A stretch of 64,000 bases of DNA from JASTVH01 sp042862465 (GTDB lineage: Bacteria; Pseudomonadota; Gammaproteobacteria; Pseudomonadales; Oleiphilaceae), in contig JASTVH010000003.1 of assembly GCA_042862465.1 (NCBI GenBank), positions 454,229 through 518,228 on the forward strand, read 5' to 3'. Shown piece after piece: positions 15,190 to 24,238 of the stretch. The notes under the pieces are model-generated. The model was not told the DNA's origin and did no database searches. It was given only the letters and a program-made list of their open reading frames with translations. Within the stretch, counting starts at the first letter, position 1. Each line of letters begins with the position of its first letter. The translations under genes were made by a program, and so were the position numbers.

Positions 15190-17985
15190 TCAGTTGGCCT
15201 CCGCGAATTTCTGGTCGGCGGTGGAGGCCCGGCCCAACTTGGCCAGGATCAGCAGCGTCGCCCCGACCACGGTCAGATAGACGCCAATGTCGAACAGCAT
15301 CGCCGTGGCGAATTCCACGTCACCGATGAGCGGTATGTGCCAGTGGCCGTGCCAGGAAGTCAGGAAAGGATGGTCCAGCCACCAGCTGCCCATGCCGGTC
15401 AGGGTGGCGATGGCCAGCCCGGCGCCGATCAGTGGCCGGTAGGCAATGCGCATACGCTCCTGGCTCCAGTTCACACCGCTAGCGACGTACTGCAGAATCA
15501 GTGCCACGGCTGTGACCAGACCGGCGATAAAGCCGCCGCCGGGCAACTGGTGACCCCGCAGCAGAATGTAGAACGCGACCATCAGCGCCATGGGCAGCAG
15601 CGGGCGTGACGTGACCTGCAGCAGGGTCGGGTACATGTCGGTGGACCAGGCATGGCCGGTGGCATCGGCCCGCGGCGCGGTGATACGCAGGCCGTCCAGC
15701 ATGGCGAACACACCCAGGGCGGCAATGCCAAGGACGGTGATCTCACCCAGGGTATCGAAGCCACGGAAGTCCACCAGAATGACGTTGACCACGTTGGCAC
15801 CGCCCCCTTCGGAGAGGCTGTTTTCCAGGAAGAAGGCTGAAATCGGGTCATGGGGCCGGGTGAGGAAGGCAAAGCACAGTGCGCCCACACCGAGGCCGGT
15901 CAGGCCGGCGATGGTCGCATGGCCAATGCGGCGGGACGGGGTGCTTTCCCAGGGCGTGCGCTGGGGCAGGAAATAGAGCGCGAGCATCAGCAGCACGATG
16001 GTCACCACTTCCACAGACAGCTGGGTCAGGGCCAGGTCCGGGGCGGAAAAGCGGGCAAAGGTCAGGGACACCAGTAGTCCCACGACCCCCAGCATCAGCA
16101 GCGACACCAGGCGGCGGTGGTGGCTGACCACTGTGGCCACGGCGGCGACGACCAGCATCAGCCCCCCCACCACGGCAACATTGTCCACCGGGGCCAGGGC
16201 CACCGGACCCTGCAGCTGCGGCAGTCGCAGCAGCCCGTAGCCGAGGGCCACCAGGGCGGACAGGATCAGCAGCAGCATGTAGCGCTGCAGCGAACCGTTG
16301 GACAGGGTATGGACCAGCGCACCGGCGGCGCGCCGCAGACCCTGAATCGCGCGTTCGAAGATTTCCTTCTCGTCGACATCCGGCCAGCGATCGTGGAGCT
16401 CGAACAGCTTGCGGCGAACGGCGTAGATGGCGAGGCCACCGAGCAGGGCGGTCATGCTCATCAGCAGGGGAATGTTAAAGCCGTGCATGACCGCCAGCTT
16501 GTAGTCGGGCAGGACACCCCCCAGCGTGGCGCGGGCTGCCGATGCCAGCAGCTCGCCGACCGCAAAGCCCGGGAAGATTCCCACCAGCAGGCAGACCGCC
16601 ACCAGGATCTCCACCGGGATCTTCATGTAGCGCGGGGGTTCGTGAGGCGGGTATTTGGGCAGGTCCACCGGCTTGCCGTTAAAGAACACGTCGTGGATGA
16701 AGCGGACCGAATAGGCCACGGAGAACACCCCGCCCAGGGTCGCCAGAATCGGAAGCAGGCCGCTCAGGCCGCCGAGCAGCTGGGTTTCCAGGGTCTCGGC
16801 AAAGAACATCTCCTTGGACAGGAAACCGTTCAGCAGCGGTACCCCGGCCATGGACAGCGCGGCCACGATCGCCAGGGCGGCGGTGTGCGGCATGAAGCGC
16901 CAGAGGCCGTTGATGCGCCGCATGTCCCGGGTGCCGGTTTCGTGGTCGATGATGCCGGCGGCCATGAACAGCGACGCCTTGAAGGTGGCGTGGTTGATGA
17001 TGTGGAACACCCCGGCCACCGCCGCCAGACGGGTGTCCAGGCCAAACAGCAGGACGATGAGGCCAAGGTGGCTGATGGTGGAGTAGGCCAGCAGTCCTTT
17101 CAGATCGTGTTTGTACAGGGCCAGATAGGCGCCCACCAGGAACGTGGCCGCGCCGGTGAATGTCACCAGGTAGAACCACAGATCGGTGCCGCTGAGGGCC
17201 GGATAGAGGCGGGCCAGCAGGAACACCCCGGCCTTGACCATGGTGGCCGAGTGTAGATAGGCCGAGACTGGCGTTGGCGCCGACATGGCATGGGGCAGCC
17301 AGAAATGGAACGGGAACTGGGCCGATTTGGTGAAGGCGCCGAGCAGCACCAACACCAGCATCACGGGGTAGAACGGGTGGTCGCGAATGATATCGCCGGA
17401 GGACAGGACCACCGACAGCTGGTAACTGCCCGCCATGTGGCCAAGCAGCAGGATGCCCCCCATCAACGCCAGACCGCCCCCGCCGGTGATTGCCAGCGCC
17501 ATCCGGGCGCCGCGTCGGGCGTCGGCCTTGTCCGACCAGTAGCCAATCAGGAGGAACGAGGAGAGGCTGGTCAGCTCCCAGAACACCAGCATCAGCAGCA
17601 GGTTGTCCGATAACACCACCCCCAGCATGGACCCCATGAACAGGAGCAGCAGGGCGTAAAAGCGCCCCATGGCTTCCTTCGCGCTCAGGTAGTAGCGGGC
17701 GTAGAGTATGACCAGCAGGCCGATAGACAGGATGAGCAGTGTGAACAGCAGGGAGAGACCGTCCAGGCGGAGGCTCAGATTGAGCCCCAGAGACGGCATC
17801 CAGGCCAGGCTCTGTTGCAGCATCTCGCCGGTGAGGACGTCTTCGATACTCGGCGCTATCAGGTATAGCCCCATCAGCGGCGGCAACGCAGTGGCAAACG
17901 CGCAGGCGCTGCGGCCCAGCGGACGAGTCAGTGGAGGCAGAATGGCGCCCACGAAGGGCAGCAAAACCACGAACAGGAGTGTCAT
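15190..17985 (-). CDS. mnhA: Na+/H+ antiporter subunit A/B fusion
   Basis: A 931-residue protein that joins the NuoL-like MrpA domain (with GAFTKSAQFPFHFWLPHAM and an HSATMVKAGVFLLARL helix), the MrpA C-terminal DUF4040-type region and an MrpB domain (TSRPLLPMALMVAFYILLRGH, LPGGGFIAGLVTAVALILQY). A fused AB subunit is typical of the six-gene Mrp/Pha type of many proteobacteria, as opposed to the seven-gene type. It is the first gene of the operon; the promoter should lie in the 341-base gap before the divergent DUF4112 gene. Confidence 0.94.
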   Translation of the reverse strand: MTLLFVVLLPFVGAILPPLTRPLGRSACAFATALPPLMGLYLIAPSIEDVLTGEMLQQSLAWMPSLGLNLSLRLDGLSLLFTLLILSIGLLVILYARYYLSAKEAMGRFYALLLLFMGSMLGVVLSDNLLLMLVFWELTSLSSFLLIGYWSDKADARRGARMALAITGGGGLALMGGILLLGHMAGSYQLSVVLSSGDIIRDHPFYPVMLVLVLLGAFTKSAQFPFHFWLPHAMSAPTPVSAYLHSATMVKAGVFLLARLYPALSGTDLWFYLVTFTGAATFLVGAYLALYKHDLKGLLAYSTISHLGLIVLLFGLDTRLAAVAGVFHIINHATFKASLFMAAGIIDHETGTRDMRRINGLWRFMPHTAALAIVAALSMAGVPLLNGFLSKEMFFAETLETQLLGGLSGLLPILATLGGVFSVAYSVRFIHDVFFNGKPVDLPKYPPHEPPRYMKIPVEILVAVCLLVGIFPGFAVGELLASAARATLGGVLPDYKLAVMHGFNIPLLMSMTALLGGLAIYAVRRKLFELHDRWPDVDEKEIFERAIQGLRRAAGALVHTLSNGSLQRYMLLLILSALVALGYGLLRLPQLQGPVALAPVDNVAVVGGLMLVVAAVATVVSHHRRLVSLLMLGVVGLLVSLTFARFSAPDLALTQLSVEVVTIVLLMLALYFLPQRTPWESTPSRRIGHATIAGLTGLGVGALCFAFLTRPHDPISAFFLENSLSEGGGANVVNVILVDFRGFDTLGEITVLGIAALGVFAMLDGLRITAPRADATGHAWSTDMYPTLLQVTSRPLLPMALMVAFYILLRGHQLPGGGFIAGLVTAVALILQYVASGVNWSQERMRIAYRPLIGAGLAIATLTGMGSWWLDHPFLTSWHGHWHIPLIGDVEFATAMLFDIGVYLTVVGATLLILAKLGRASTADQKFAEAN

Positions 17986-18326
17986 ATCCGTCAGCGAACT
18001 CTGATTGTTTTCGAAATGTCGGCCAGGACGGCCCCGGGCATTACTGAGCGGATACGGCGGGTGGGTCGGGGAAATAGGGCGAGCGGCGCAACTGGGCCGT
18101 CCGCGTGCTGGCAGCGCGCAGACTGGACCAAAACCCGAGATTGCCCATACAGTACGCAGTCATTCGTCCTGATTCCTCTGTCGTCGGGCCGGTGTTGTTT
18201 CCATTGCGAATCGGCCCACGGCCTGACGGCTGCCTCGAAGTCTACCATAATAGCGTCGCCGATCTTCAATCATCGCCGAACCCCGCTCCGGGGATTTCTG
18301 CTATTGGTACAACGGAGCCATCCACG
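17986..18326. other. Divergent intergenic region, no gene seen
   Basis: This gap separates the divergent Mrp operon and the DUF4112 gene and should hold promoters for both. I see no convincing sigma-70 box pair, riboswitch or repeat. The frame of the DUF4112 gene stays open into it but without a supported start. Confidence 0.4.
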
Positions 18327-18788
18327 ATGCAAACACCCTCGAAAGAGGATTATCGCGCCGCCCTGGACCGGGTCGACCGCTTTGCCCGCCTCATGGACTA
18401 CGACTGGGCCCTGCCCGGCACCCGGTTGCGTATCGGCGTCGACGGGCTGATCGGCCTGCTCCCCGGCGTCGGCGATATCGCCGGGGCCCTGTTGTCGCTC
18501 TACGTCGTCGCAGAAGCCATACGTCTCAAGGCGGGAAAGGGATTAGTCCTGCGCATGCTCGGCAACATCGGTCTGGAGCTGATCGTGGGGCTGGTCCCGG
18601 TGTTCGGCGACGCCTTCGATATTTACTGGCAATCCAACCGCCGCAACGCCGGCCTGCTTCGCCGGCGCCTGCTCCGGGAGCTGGAACCGCCGGAGCCCGA
18701 AAGCGGAGGTGTTAACGGCACGGTGTTATGGTTGCTGGTGCTGGTCGCCTTGGCGATCCTGGGTGGGATTTGGTACGCCGCGCTGTAA
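18327..18788 (+). CDS. DUF4112 membrane protein
   Basis: A 153-residue protein matching DUF4112: RFARLMDYDWALPGTRLRIG, then GLIGLLPGVGDIAGALLSLY and GLVPVFGDAFDIYWQSNRRN, in which the two Gly/Pro-rich GDxxD-like turns are the family signature. A C-terminal helix (VLWLLVLVALAILGGIWY) is a membrane anchor. The ATG at 18327 has GGAG nine to ten bases upstream. Function is unknown; the gene is probably monocistronic. Confidence 0.85.
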   Translation: MQTPSKEDYRAALDRVDRFARLMDYDWALPGTRLRIGVDGLIGLLPGVGDIAGALLSLYVVAEAIRLKAGKGLVLRMLGNIGLELIVGLVPVFGDAFDIYWQSNRRNAGLLRRRLLRELEPPEPESGGVNGTVLWLLVLVALAILGGIWYAAL

Positions 18789-18826
18789 TTCCAAACGCAG
18801 GGAGGTACGCCGAATGACGTCCGACG

Positions 18827-20815
18827 CTAAACGCGCCCCTGCGCCCAGCTATTGACCGCCATCTCCTTGATCTCTTCCACTTCTTCCGACGGAATCTCCG
18901 AGCTGAGGATCTTGCAGTCGGTCACGTCGTAGTGGAACAGGTAAAGCCGTGAGATGAACTGGGTCACCGGCAGTGAAGATTCGCCAAACTGCTCGCCCCG
19001 GCCCTCGGTGCTCACATGCACGCCATTGCCCCAGTCCTGGCCGCTGTCGTTGTTGGGGTTGAAGAAGTACACCCGCATCTCGTTGTCCTGGTCCAGAGAC
19101 AAACGCATGATAGTGATGGCATGCCAGCCGACGAAGCGGGCCTGGCTGTCGGTCACGGCGATACCGGCCGGCTGCGGGTGCACCACCGGCGTATTGCCGT
19201 TGTGGAGAGGGTGATACAGCGTGTAGAAGATGCGGATAAACGTATCGAAGTCCTTCAGGGCGCCATTGCTCAGATCCACCGCCAGCGCAAAGCCGCGATG
19301 GACGCGCCAGCCGTGCAGTTCCGGATTGATCCAGCGGTGGGGGTCGTCGGGCCGGTCCGCAACCATTTCGCCCATGCGGGTGTAGATGCGGTCGAGGTGG
19401 GGGGAGAGCAGGACCGAGACCGGGTCCAGGTCGTAGCTCCACTGCGTCACCACGCCGGCACCGTCGGCACCGGACTCGATCGGCTGCCCTTCGAAATGCA
19501 GCGTGATGGTGTTGTCCCGCAGCGCCCAGCGAATCAGGCCCAACAGGTAGTCGGGCACACTATAGGCCCAGTAGGCCAGGGCTCTCGTGGACTGGCAGGC
19601 CGGGTTGTTGCCCTGGCCAACGCCCAGCGGCTGGCCCAGGACCGAGAGGATGCCGGCCAGCAGGAAGACTTGCGGGGGACAGGCTGGTCCGAAGACCGTG
19701 GTCAGCTTCTGGGCGACGGCCGGATGCATGGGGGTATGCATGATGCGCCACAGATCCGGGGCGATACCGGGCTGGTAGAGAATCCCCCGCTCCAGCATCA
19801 GGGCCAGGCCGTAGATGCTCTGGCAGGTTTCCGGGTGGATGGCGTATTCCACCAGGGTCATTACCAGCTCGCGGTAGCAGTTCAGGGCGTCGGAGCCGGT
19901 GGAACTCAGCCCCAGAGCGTGGACCAGCAGGTGGGTGTGCGGCACTCCCTGTTGCTGAATAAAGGTGGCGTGGTAGGGCGATACCACCCCGGTATCGTGC
20001 ATGGCCCGGGCGAAGCCACGGGCTTCCTGCTCCAGGGAAGCCTCATCCATGCCAGCCAGGCGCTGGCTGTAGATGGTCAGCCCCGGATCGTCCTGACAGC
20101 CCTGGGTGGGGCCATAGAGGGCGCTGACCAGGCGCTCCGCACCCCGGGCCGAGACTGTCACCTTGATCGCCGGGTCGAACAGGCACACCGCCAGACGTGT
20201 GATCATCTGGCGTACCGGCTCGATATGCACCGGGCGCTGACGCAACAGGCGCCAGACCTCGTCCACCACATGGTCCAAGAGGCTTTCGTAGCCAATGTTG
20301 TTGGCGACGAAGTTGAGATGACACTCCAACAGCTGCTGGGTCGCCGCACCGCGTTGGCGGGAGGCCTCGTCCGACATCCCGAACAGGATCTGCAGGTTGA
20401 AGGCCAGCACCTGGGTCAGGAAATTGGCGGCCTGCTCCGCGGACATGCCAGCGTGAAACATGGCGCCCTGGGCGATCGCCAGCAGACGCAATTCGCTCAG
20501 GCATTCCAGGGTGACCGTGCGGTGATCGGTGCTGTCGAAGGTGTGGGGAACGAAACGCGGCTTGAGGGTTTCCGGGGTGTCCCAGTCGGTCAGTGCGAAA
20601 ATGCCCGCGCTCTCGAACTGGGGGGCCAGCTCGTAGAGTGCTTCAACGCCCGCAGTGTGGACCAGCAATCGCCGCGCGCGGTCGAGAAATTCGCCGACGT
20701 GCTTTGGCTTGGCAAAGGAGCGCGCATTGGCGGTGCGCTCCAGAGCCGTTTTCGCCGCATCGATCTGGCTTTGCAAATCGGTTCGTGACAGGTCCGAGGT
20801 TGCATCCGTCCCCAT
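18827..20815 (-). CDS. Unrecognised 662-aa protein with papain-like Cys/His/Asn candidates
   Basis: I do not recognise this family by name. The ATG at 20815 is chosen because GGAG lies six bases before it; an in-frame ATG at 20890 would add 25 residues. There is no signal peptide or membrane helix, so it should be cytosolic. Residues 1-380 are predicted mostly helical. The C-terminal part has a Cys at about 407 within GQGNNPACQSTRALAYWAY, a His at about 565 within FVGWHAITIMRL, and an Asn/Asp cluster at about 586-590 (FNPNNDSGQDWG). This order and spacing resembles papain-like or transglutaminase-like folds with a Cys-His-Asn/Asp triad. Catalysis is inference. Neighbours (DUF4112, crotonase) give no clue. 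Confidence 0.75.
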   Translation of the reverse strand: MGTDATSDLSRTDLQSQIDAAKTALERTANARSFAKPKHVGEFLDRARRLLVHTAGVEALYELAPQFESAGIFALTDWDTPETLKPRFVPHTFDSTDHRTVTLECLSELRLLAIAQGAMFHAGMSAEQAANFLTQVLAFNLQILFGMSDEASRQRGAATQQLLECHLNFVANNIGYESLLDHVVDEVWRLLRQRPVHIEPVRQMITRLAVCLFDPAIKVTVSARGAERLVSALYGPTQGCQDDPGLTIYSQRLAGMDEASLEQEARGFARAMHDTGVVSPYHATFIQQQGVPHTHLLVHALGLSSTGSDALNCYRELVMTLVEYAIHPETCQSIYGLALMLERGILYQPGIAPDLWRIMHTPMHPAVAQKLTTVFGPACPPQVFLLAGILSVLGQPLGVGQGNNPACQSTRALAYWAYSVPDYLLGLIRWALRDNTITLHFEGQPIESGADGAGVVTQWSYDLDPVSVLLSPHLDRIYTRMGEMVADRPDDPHRWINPELHGWRVHRGFALAVDLSNGALKDFDTFIRIFYTLYHPLHNGNTPVVHPQPAGIAVTDSQARFVGWHAITIMRLSLDQDNEMRVYFFNPNNDSGQDWGNGVHVSTEGRGEQFGESSLPVTQFISRLYLFHYDVTDCKILSSEIPSEEVEEIKEMAVNSWAQGRV

Positions 20816-21018
20816 GTTTGGCTCCATGGTTGGCCCGCAAGGGCGGTTTTCGGCTCTGCCGGGAAAAGCGCTGATCCCGTTCCGGCGCATTCAGGACGGC
20901 GTCGCGCCATGTGCGATGCGTTCCGCGCGTCCTGTTTTTAGGCCTGGAAGCAGCCGTGATCAGAAGTTCTTTCGACCAGTCTTTGTCCTGCGCGAAAAAA
21001 TTGCAACCGGATGACCAG

Positions 21019-21819
21019 TCAGAACTTGCGACGCGACCGGTACGGTTTGGGCTCGTCCGAGGTGTTCTGGCTGATGGCCGCACGCTGATTCCAGCGGGCG
21101 ATGATCTTTTGCTGCAACTTGGTTTCCCAGTCCAGCGCGGTCTTGTCGTCCGCTTTCCAGGCCCGGTTGAACAGCAGCTTGATGCCGGCGATGGCGTCCG
21201 GGGAGCGGGCCTTGAGCTCCTCGGCAAAAGCCCGGGCGGCGGCTTCCGGATCCTCGGTCACTTCCGTAACCAGTCCCAGTTCCCGGGCCTTGTGGCCATC
21301 CACCCGTTCAGCGGTCATGGCCAGACGCTTGGCCTGATCCATGGCCATCAGGCCGGGCAGGGTGGTCATCAGGCTCATGTCCGGGATCAGGCCCCACTTG
21401 CTTTCCATGATGGAAAACTCGCAGTCCGGCGTGGTGTAGCGGAAGTCGGCGCCGAGAGCGATCTGCAGCCCGCCGCCAAAACAGTAGCCGTGGGTCACCG
21501 CGATGACCGGTGCCGGCACTTCCCGCCACAGATAACCCATTTCCTGGGCCAGGTTGGCGATCTTGCGTCCCGGCTTCATGAGCAGGCGGGCGAAGTTGAG
21601 AGGATTGCGGGAGACGGTCTTCACGTCCAGTCCCGAGCAGAACGCCTCACCGGCGCCCTTGAGGATCACCACGCGGACGTCGCGGTCCTTCTGTAGTTGC
21701 CGGGCGGTCTTGGCGATGGCGTCGAACATCGGCATGTCGAGGCCGTTGTACTTGTCTGGGCGGTTCAGGGTGACGGTGGCGATACCGTCTTCAATCTCCA
21801 AAAGCACGCGCTCTGCCAT
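21019..21819 (-). CDS. Crotonase / enoyl-CoA hydratase-family protein
   Basis: A 266-residue crotonase-fold enzyme. Markers are VTLNRPDKYNGLD at the N-terminus, the oxyanion-hole loop AFCSGLD, the HGYCFGGGLQIALGADFRY segment and the ESKWGLIPDM helix start. The C-terminus is unusually basic (PKPYRSRRKF). It acts on an acyl-CoA thioester; hydration in beta-oxidation is the most likely job given the divergent fadH gene, but crotonases also do isomerisation or hydrolysis. The gap to fadH contains heptamer repeats. Confidence 0.87.
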   Translation of the reverse strand: MAERVLLEIEDGIATVTLNRPDKYNGLDMPMFDAIAKTARQLQKDRDVRVVILKGAGEAFCSGLDVKTVSRNPLNFARLLMKPGRKIANLAQEMGYLWREVPAPVIAVTHGYCFGGGLQIALGADFRYTTPDCEFSIMESKWGLIPDMSLMTTLPGLMAMDQAKRLAMTAERVDGHKARELGLVTEVTEDPEAAARAFAEELKARSPDAIAGIKLLFNRAWKADDKTALDWETKLQQKIIARWNQRAAISQNTSDEPKPYRSRRKF

Positions 21820-21908
21820 GGTCGCTCTCTTTTCGGGGTTATAAATTTGCTAGGGACTATACACCAGACCGGACTGGTGGACTATTGAGCCCCGGGGGAG
21901 AATGCGTC

Positions 21909-21929
21909 GTCGGACTTCGGACGTCGGAT
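21909..21929. repeat. Tandem heptamer repeat (GTYGGAC family), 3 copies
   Basis: Three contiguous 7-base units, GTCGGAC, TTCGGAC and GTCGGAT, lie between the divergent crotonase and fadH genes. The same family occurs at 27146, 34206 and 39391. Confidence 0.6.
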
Positions 21930-21996
21930 AGCTGTGTTATCATCCCGCCTCGCAACTATTCGCTTTCCAACCGATCCGGACACCACAGGATTCAAC

Positions 21997-24048
21997 ATGA
22001 GCCAACACTACCCCAATCTCCTCAAGCCGCTGGACCTGGGCTTCACTGAGCTGAAAAACCGTGTGCTGATGGGTTCCATGCACACCGGTCTGGAAGACCG
22101 GTTCTGGAACATCCACAAGCTGGCGCGCTATTTTGCCGAGCGGGCCGAAGGGGGTGTCGGACTGATGGTGACCGGCGGTTTCTCGCCGAACTTTGCCGGG
22201 CAGCTGTTGCCGATGGCGTCGACCATGAACAACCGCGTCACCGCGACCCTGCATCGCCACGTCACAGGCGCCGTGCACGAGGCCGGCGGCAAGATCGCCC
22301 TGCAGCTGCTGCATGCCGGCCGTTACGCTTACCATCCCTACAGCGTGTCCGCCTCGGCCATCAAGGCGCCGATCACCCCGTTCAAGCCGCGGGCACTCTC
22401 CACCAAGGGCGTGGAAAAGCAGATCAATGACTTCGTCGATGCCGCCAAGCTGGCCAAATATGCCGGCTACGACGGTATCGAGGTGATGGGCTCGGAAGGC
22501 TATTTCATCAACCAGTTCCTTTGTGCCCGCACCAACAAGCGCAAGGACAAGTGGGGCGGACCGTTCGAGAACCGCATGCAGCTGCCGGTGGAAATCGTTC
22601 GCCGCATCCGCGAGGCGGTGGGCCCGGATTTCATGATCGTCTACCGCCTGTCCATGCTGGATCTGGTGGAAGACGGCCAGACCTGGGAACAGGTGGTGAT
22701 GCTGGGCAAGGCCATCGAGCAGGCCGGCGCCACCATCATCAATACCGGTATCGGCTGGCACGAGGCGCGGGTGCCGACCATCGTGACCTCCGTCCCGCGC
22801 GGGGCCTTCGCCGGGGTGACCCGCAAGTTCCGCGACGAGGTGAACATTCCCGTGGTCACCACCAACCGGATCAACGACCCGGATACCGCCGAGGAAATCC
22901 TCAAGCGCGGCGATGCGGACATGGTTTCCATGGCCCGCCCATTCCTGGCGGACCCGGAATTCGTGCGCAAGGCCGAACAGGGCCGGGCGGATGAGATCAA
23001 TACCTGCATCGCCTGTAACCAGGCCTGCCTCGACCATGTGTTCCAGGCCAAGAAAGCCTCCTGTCTGGTCAACCCGCGGGCCGGCCGGGAGACCGAGCTC
23101 AATCCCACGATCGCTCCCATCGCCCGCAAGGTGGCGGTGATCGGCGCCGGACCGGCCGGTCTGGCCGCAGCTGCCACGGCTGCCCGCCGCGGCCACCAGG
23201 TCACCCTGTTCGAGAAGGACGACAAGATCGGCGGCCAGTTCAACTACGCCAAGCGCATTCCGGGCAAGGAGGAGTTCTTCCAGACCCTGCGCTATTTCCA
23301 GCGTCAGATCGAACTGCTGGATATCGAACTCAAACTCAATACCGAGGCGGACGTGGAGACCCTGAAAAAGGGTGGTTTCGATGATGTGATCGTCGCCACC
23401 GGTGTGATTCCGCGTACCCCGCAGATCGAGGGTATCGACCATCCGAAAGTCCTGGGCTACCTGGATGTGCTGCGTCACAACAAGCCGGTGGGCAAGAAGG
23501 TGGCGGTGATCGGCGCCGGTGGCATCGGCTTCGACGTCAGCGAATTCCTCACCCACGAACGTCACGGCCCGGAGGACCAGCAGATCCCGGTGGAGGAGTG
23601 GTACGAGGAGTGGGGTGTCGATCCGACCTATGAAAGTGAAGGCGGCCTGACCCAGCCCCATCCTGGCAAGTCACCGCGTCAGGTGTATTTGCTGCAGCGC
23701 AAGACCAGCAAGCCGGGCAAGGGTCTGGGCAAGACCACCGGCTGGGTCCATCGCGCTGAACTGAAGAAGCGCAAGGTGGAGATGATCCCGGGCGTCACCT
23801 ACCGCAAGATCGACGATCAGGGCCTGCATATCACGGTCACCAAGAAAGAAGGCGAGCCGGGTGAGGAGCGCATTCTGGACGTGGATAACGTGGTCCTGTG
23901 TGCGGGCCAGTTGCCCCATCGCTCGCTTTATGAGCAGTTGGAGGAGAGCGGTCTGAATCTGCATCTGATTGGTGGTGCTGACGTGGCGGCGGAGTTGGAT
24001 GCGAAGCGGGCCATCAGGCAGGGGACGGAGGTGGCCGCGGCGATCTAA
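21997..24048 (+). CDS. fadH: NADPH-dependent 2,4-dienoyl-CoA reductase
   Basis: A 683-residue flavoprotein of the FadH/old yellow enzyme family, close to the usual 670-680. The N-terminal TIM barrel binds FMN (LKNRVLMGSMHTGLED, LQLLHAGRYAYHP). A 4Fe-4S cluster motif CIACNQACLDHVFQ with a later Cys in ASCLVNP follows near residue 340. The C-terminal half has dinucleotide-binding loops VAVIGAGPAGLAAA and KVAVIGAGGIGFDV for FAD and NADPH. It reduces 2,4-dienoyl-CoA during breakdown of polyunsaturated fatty acids. AGGA precedes the ATG. Confidence 0.95.
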   Translation: MSQHYPNLLKPLDLGFTELKNRVLMGSMHTGLEDRFWNIHKLARYFAERAEGGVGLMVTGGFSPNFAGQLLPMASTMNNRVTATLHRHVTGAVHEAGGKIALQLLHAGRYAYHPYSVSASAIKAPITPFKPRALSTKGVEKQINDFVDAAKLAKYAGYDGIEVMGSEGYFINQFLCARTNKRKDKWGGPFENRMQLPVEIVRRIREAVGPDFMIVYRLSMLDLVEDGQTWEQVVMLGKAIEQAGATIINTGIGWHEARVPTIVTSVPRGAFAGVTRKFRDEVNIPVVTTNRINDPDTAEEILKRGDADMVSMARPFLADPEFVRKAEQGRADEINTCIACNQACLDHVFQAKKASCLVNPRAGRETELNPTIAPIARKVAVIGAGPAGLAAAATAARRGHQVTLFEKDDKIGGQFNYAKRIPGKEEFFQTLRYFQRQIELLDIELKLNTEADVETLKKGGFDDVIVATGVIPRTPQIEGIDHPKVLGYLDVLRHNKPVGKKVAVIGAGGIGFDVSEFLTHERHGPEDQQIPVEEWYEEWGVDPTYESEGGLTQPHPGKSPRQVYLLQRKTSKPGKGLGKTTGWVHRAELKKRKVEMIPGVTYRKIDDQGLHITVTKKEGEPGEERILDVDNVVLCAGQLPHRSLYEQLEESGLNLHLIGGADVAAELDAKRAIRQGTEVAAAI

Positions 24049-24063
24049 CCTTTCGCCTTACCT

Positions 24064-24212
24064 TTATATCCCCTCTCCCCTTGTGGGAGAGGGCCAGGGA
24101 GAGGGGTAGGCGCCATCAGGCGCCCGGAGTTGCTCTGATTATTTGGCCGAGGCGTTGCCTCGGTCCCCCTCACCCCAACCCCTCTCCCACGAGGGGAGAG
24201 GGGCTCCAAGGC
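24064..24212. repeat. REP-like palindromic cluster downstream of fadH
   Basis: Several inverted repeats are packed here: CCCTCTCCC with GGGAGAGGG (24071-24093), GGCGCC with GGCGCC (24109-24124), CCGAGGC with GCCTCGG, and CCTCTCCC with GGGGAGAGG near 24181. This CCCTCTCCC-type palindrome is common between genes of many proteobacteria. It lies between the 3' ends of convergent fadH and the AraC-family gene and may act in transcription termination or mRNA stability. Confidence 0.7.
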
Positions 24213-24238
24213 GCATCTCTAATGCTTGGAGATTCACC

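Noticed and set aside
19016..20788. Long plus-strand frame (590 codons) opposite the 662-aa unknown protein
   Set aside because: The minus-strand frame has a good ribosome-binding site and normal protein composition; the plus-strand frame is rich in Gln, His, Gly and Val, as antisense frames are.
21940..23661. Long open frame on the minus strand (573 codons) opposite fadH
   Set aside because: It is antisense to a certain gene with clear FadH motifs; its His/Gly/Asp-rich translation is typical of a shadow frame in GC-rich DNA.
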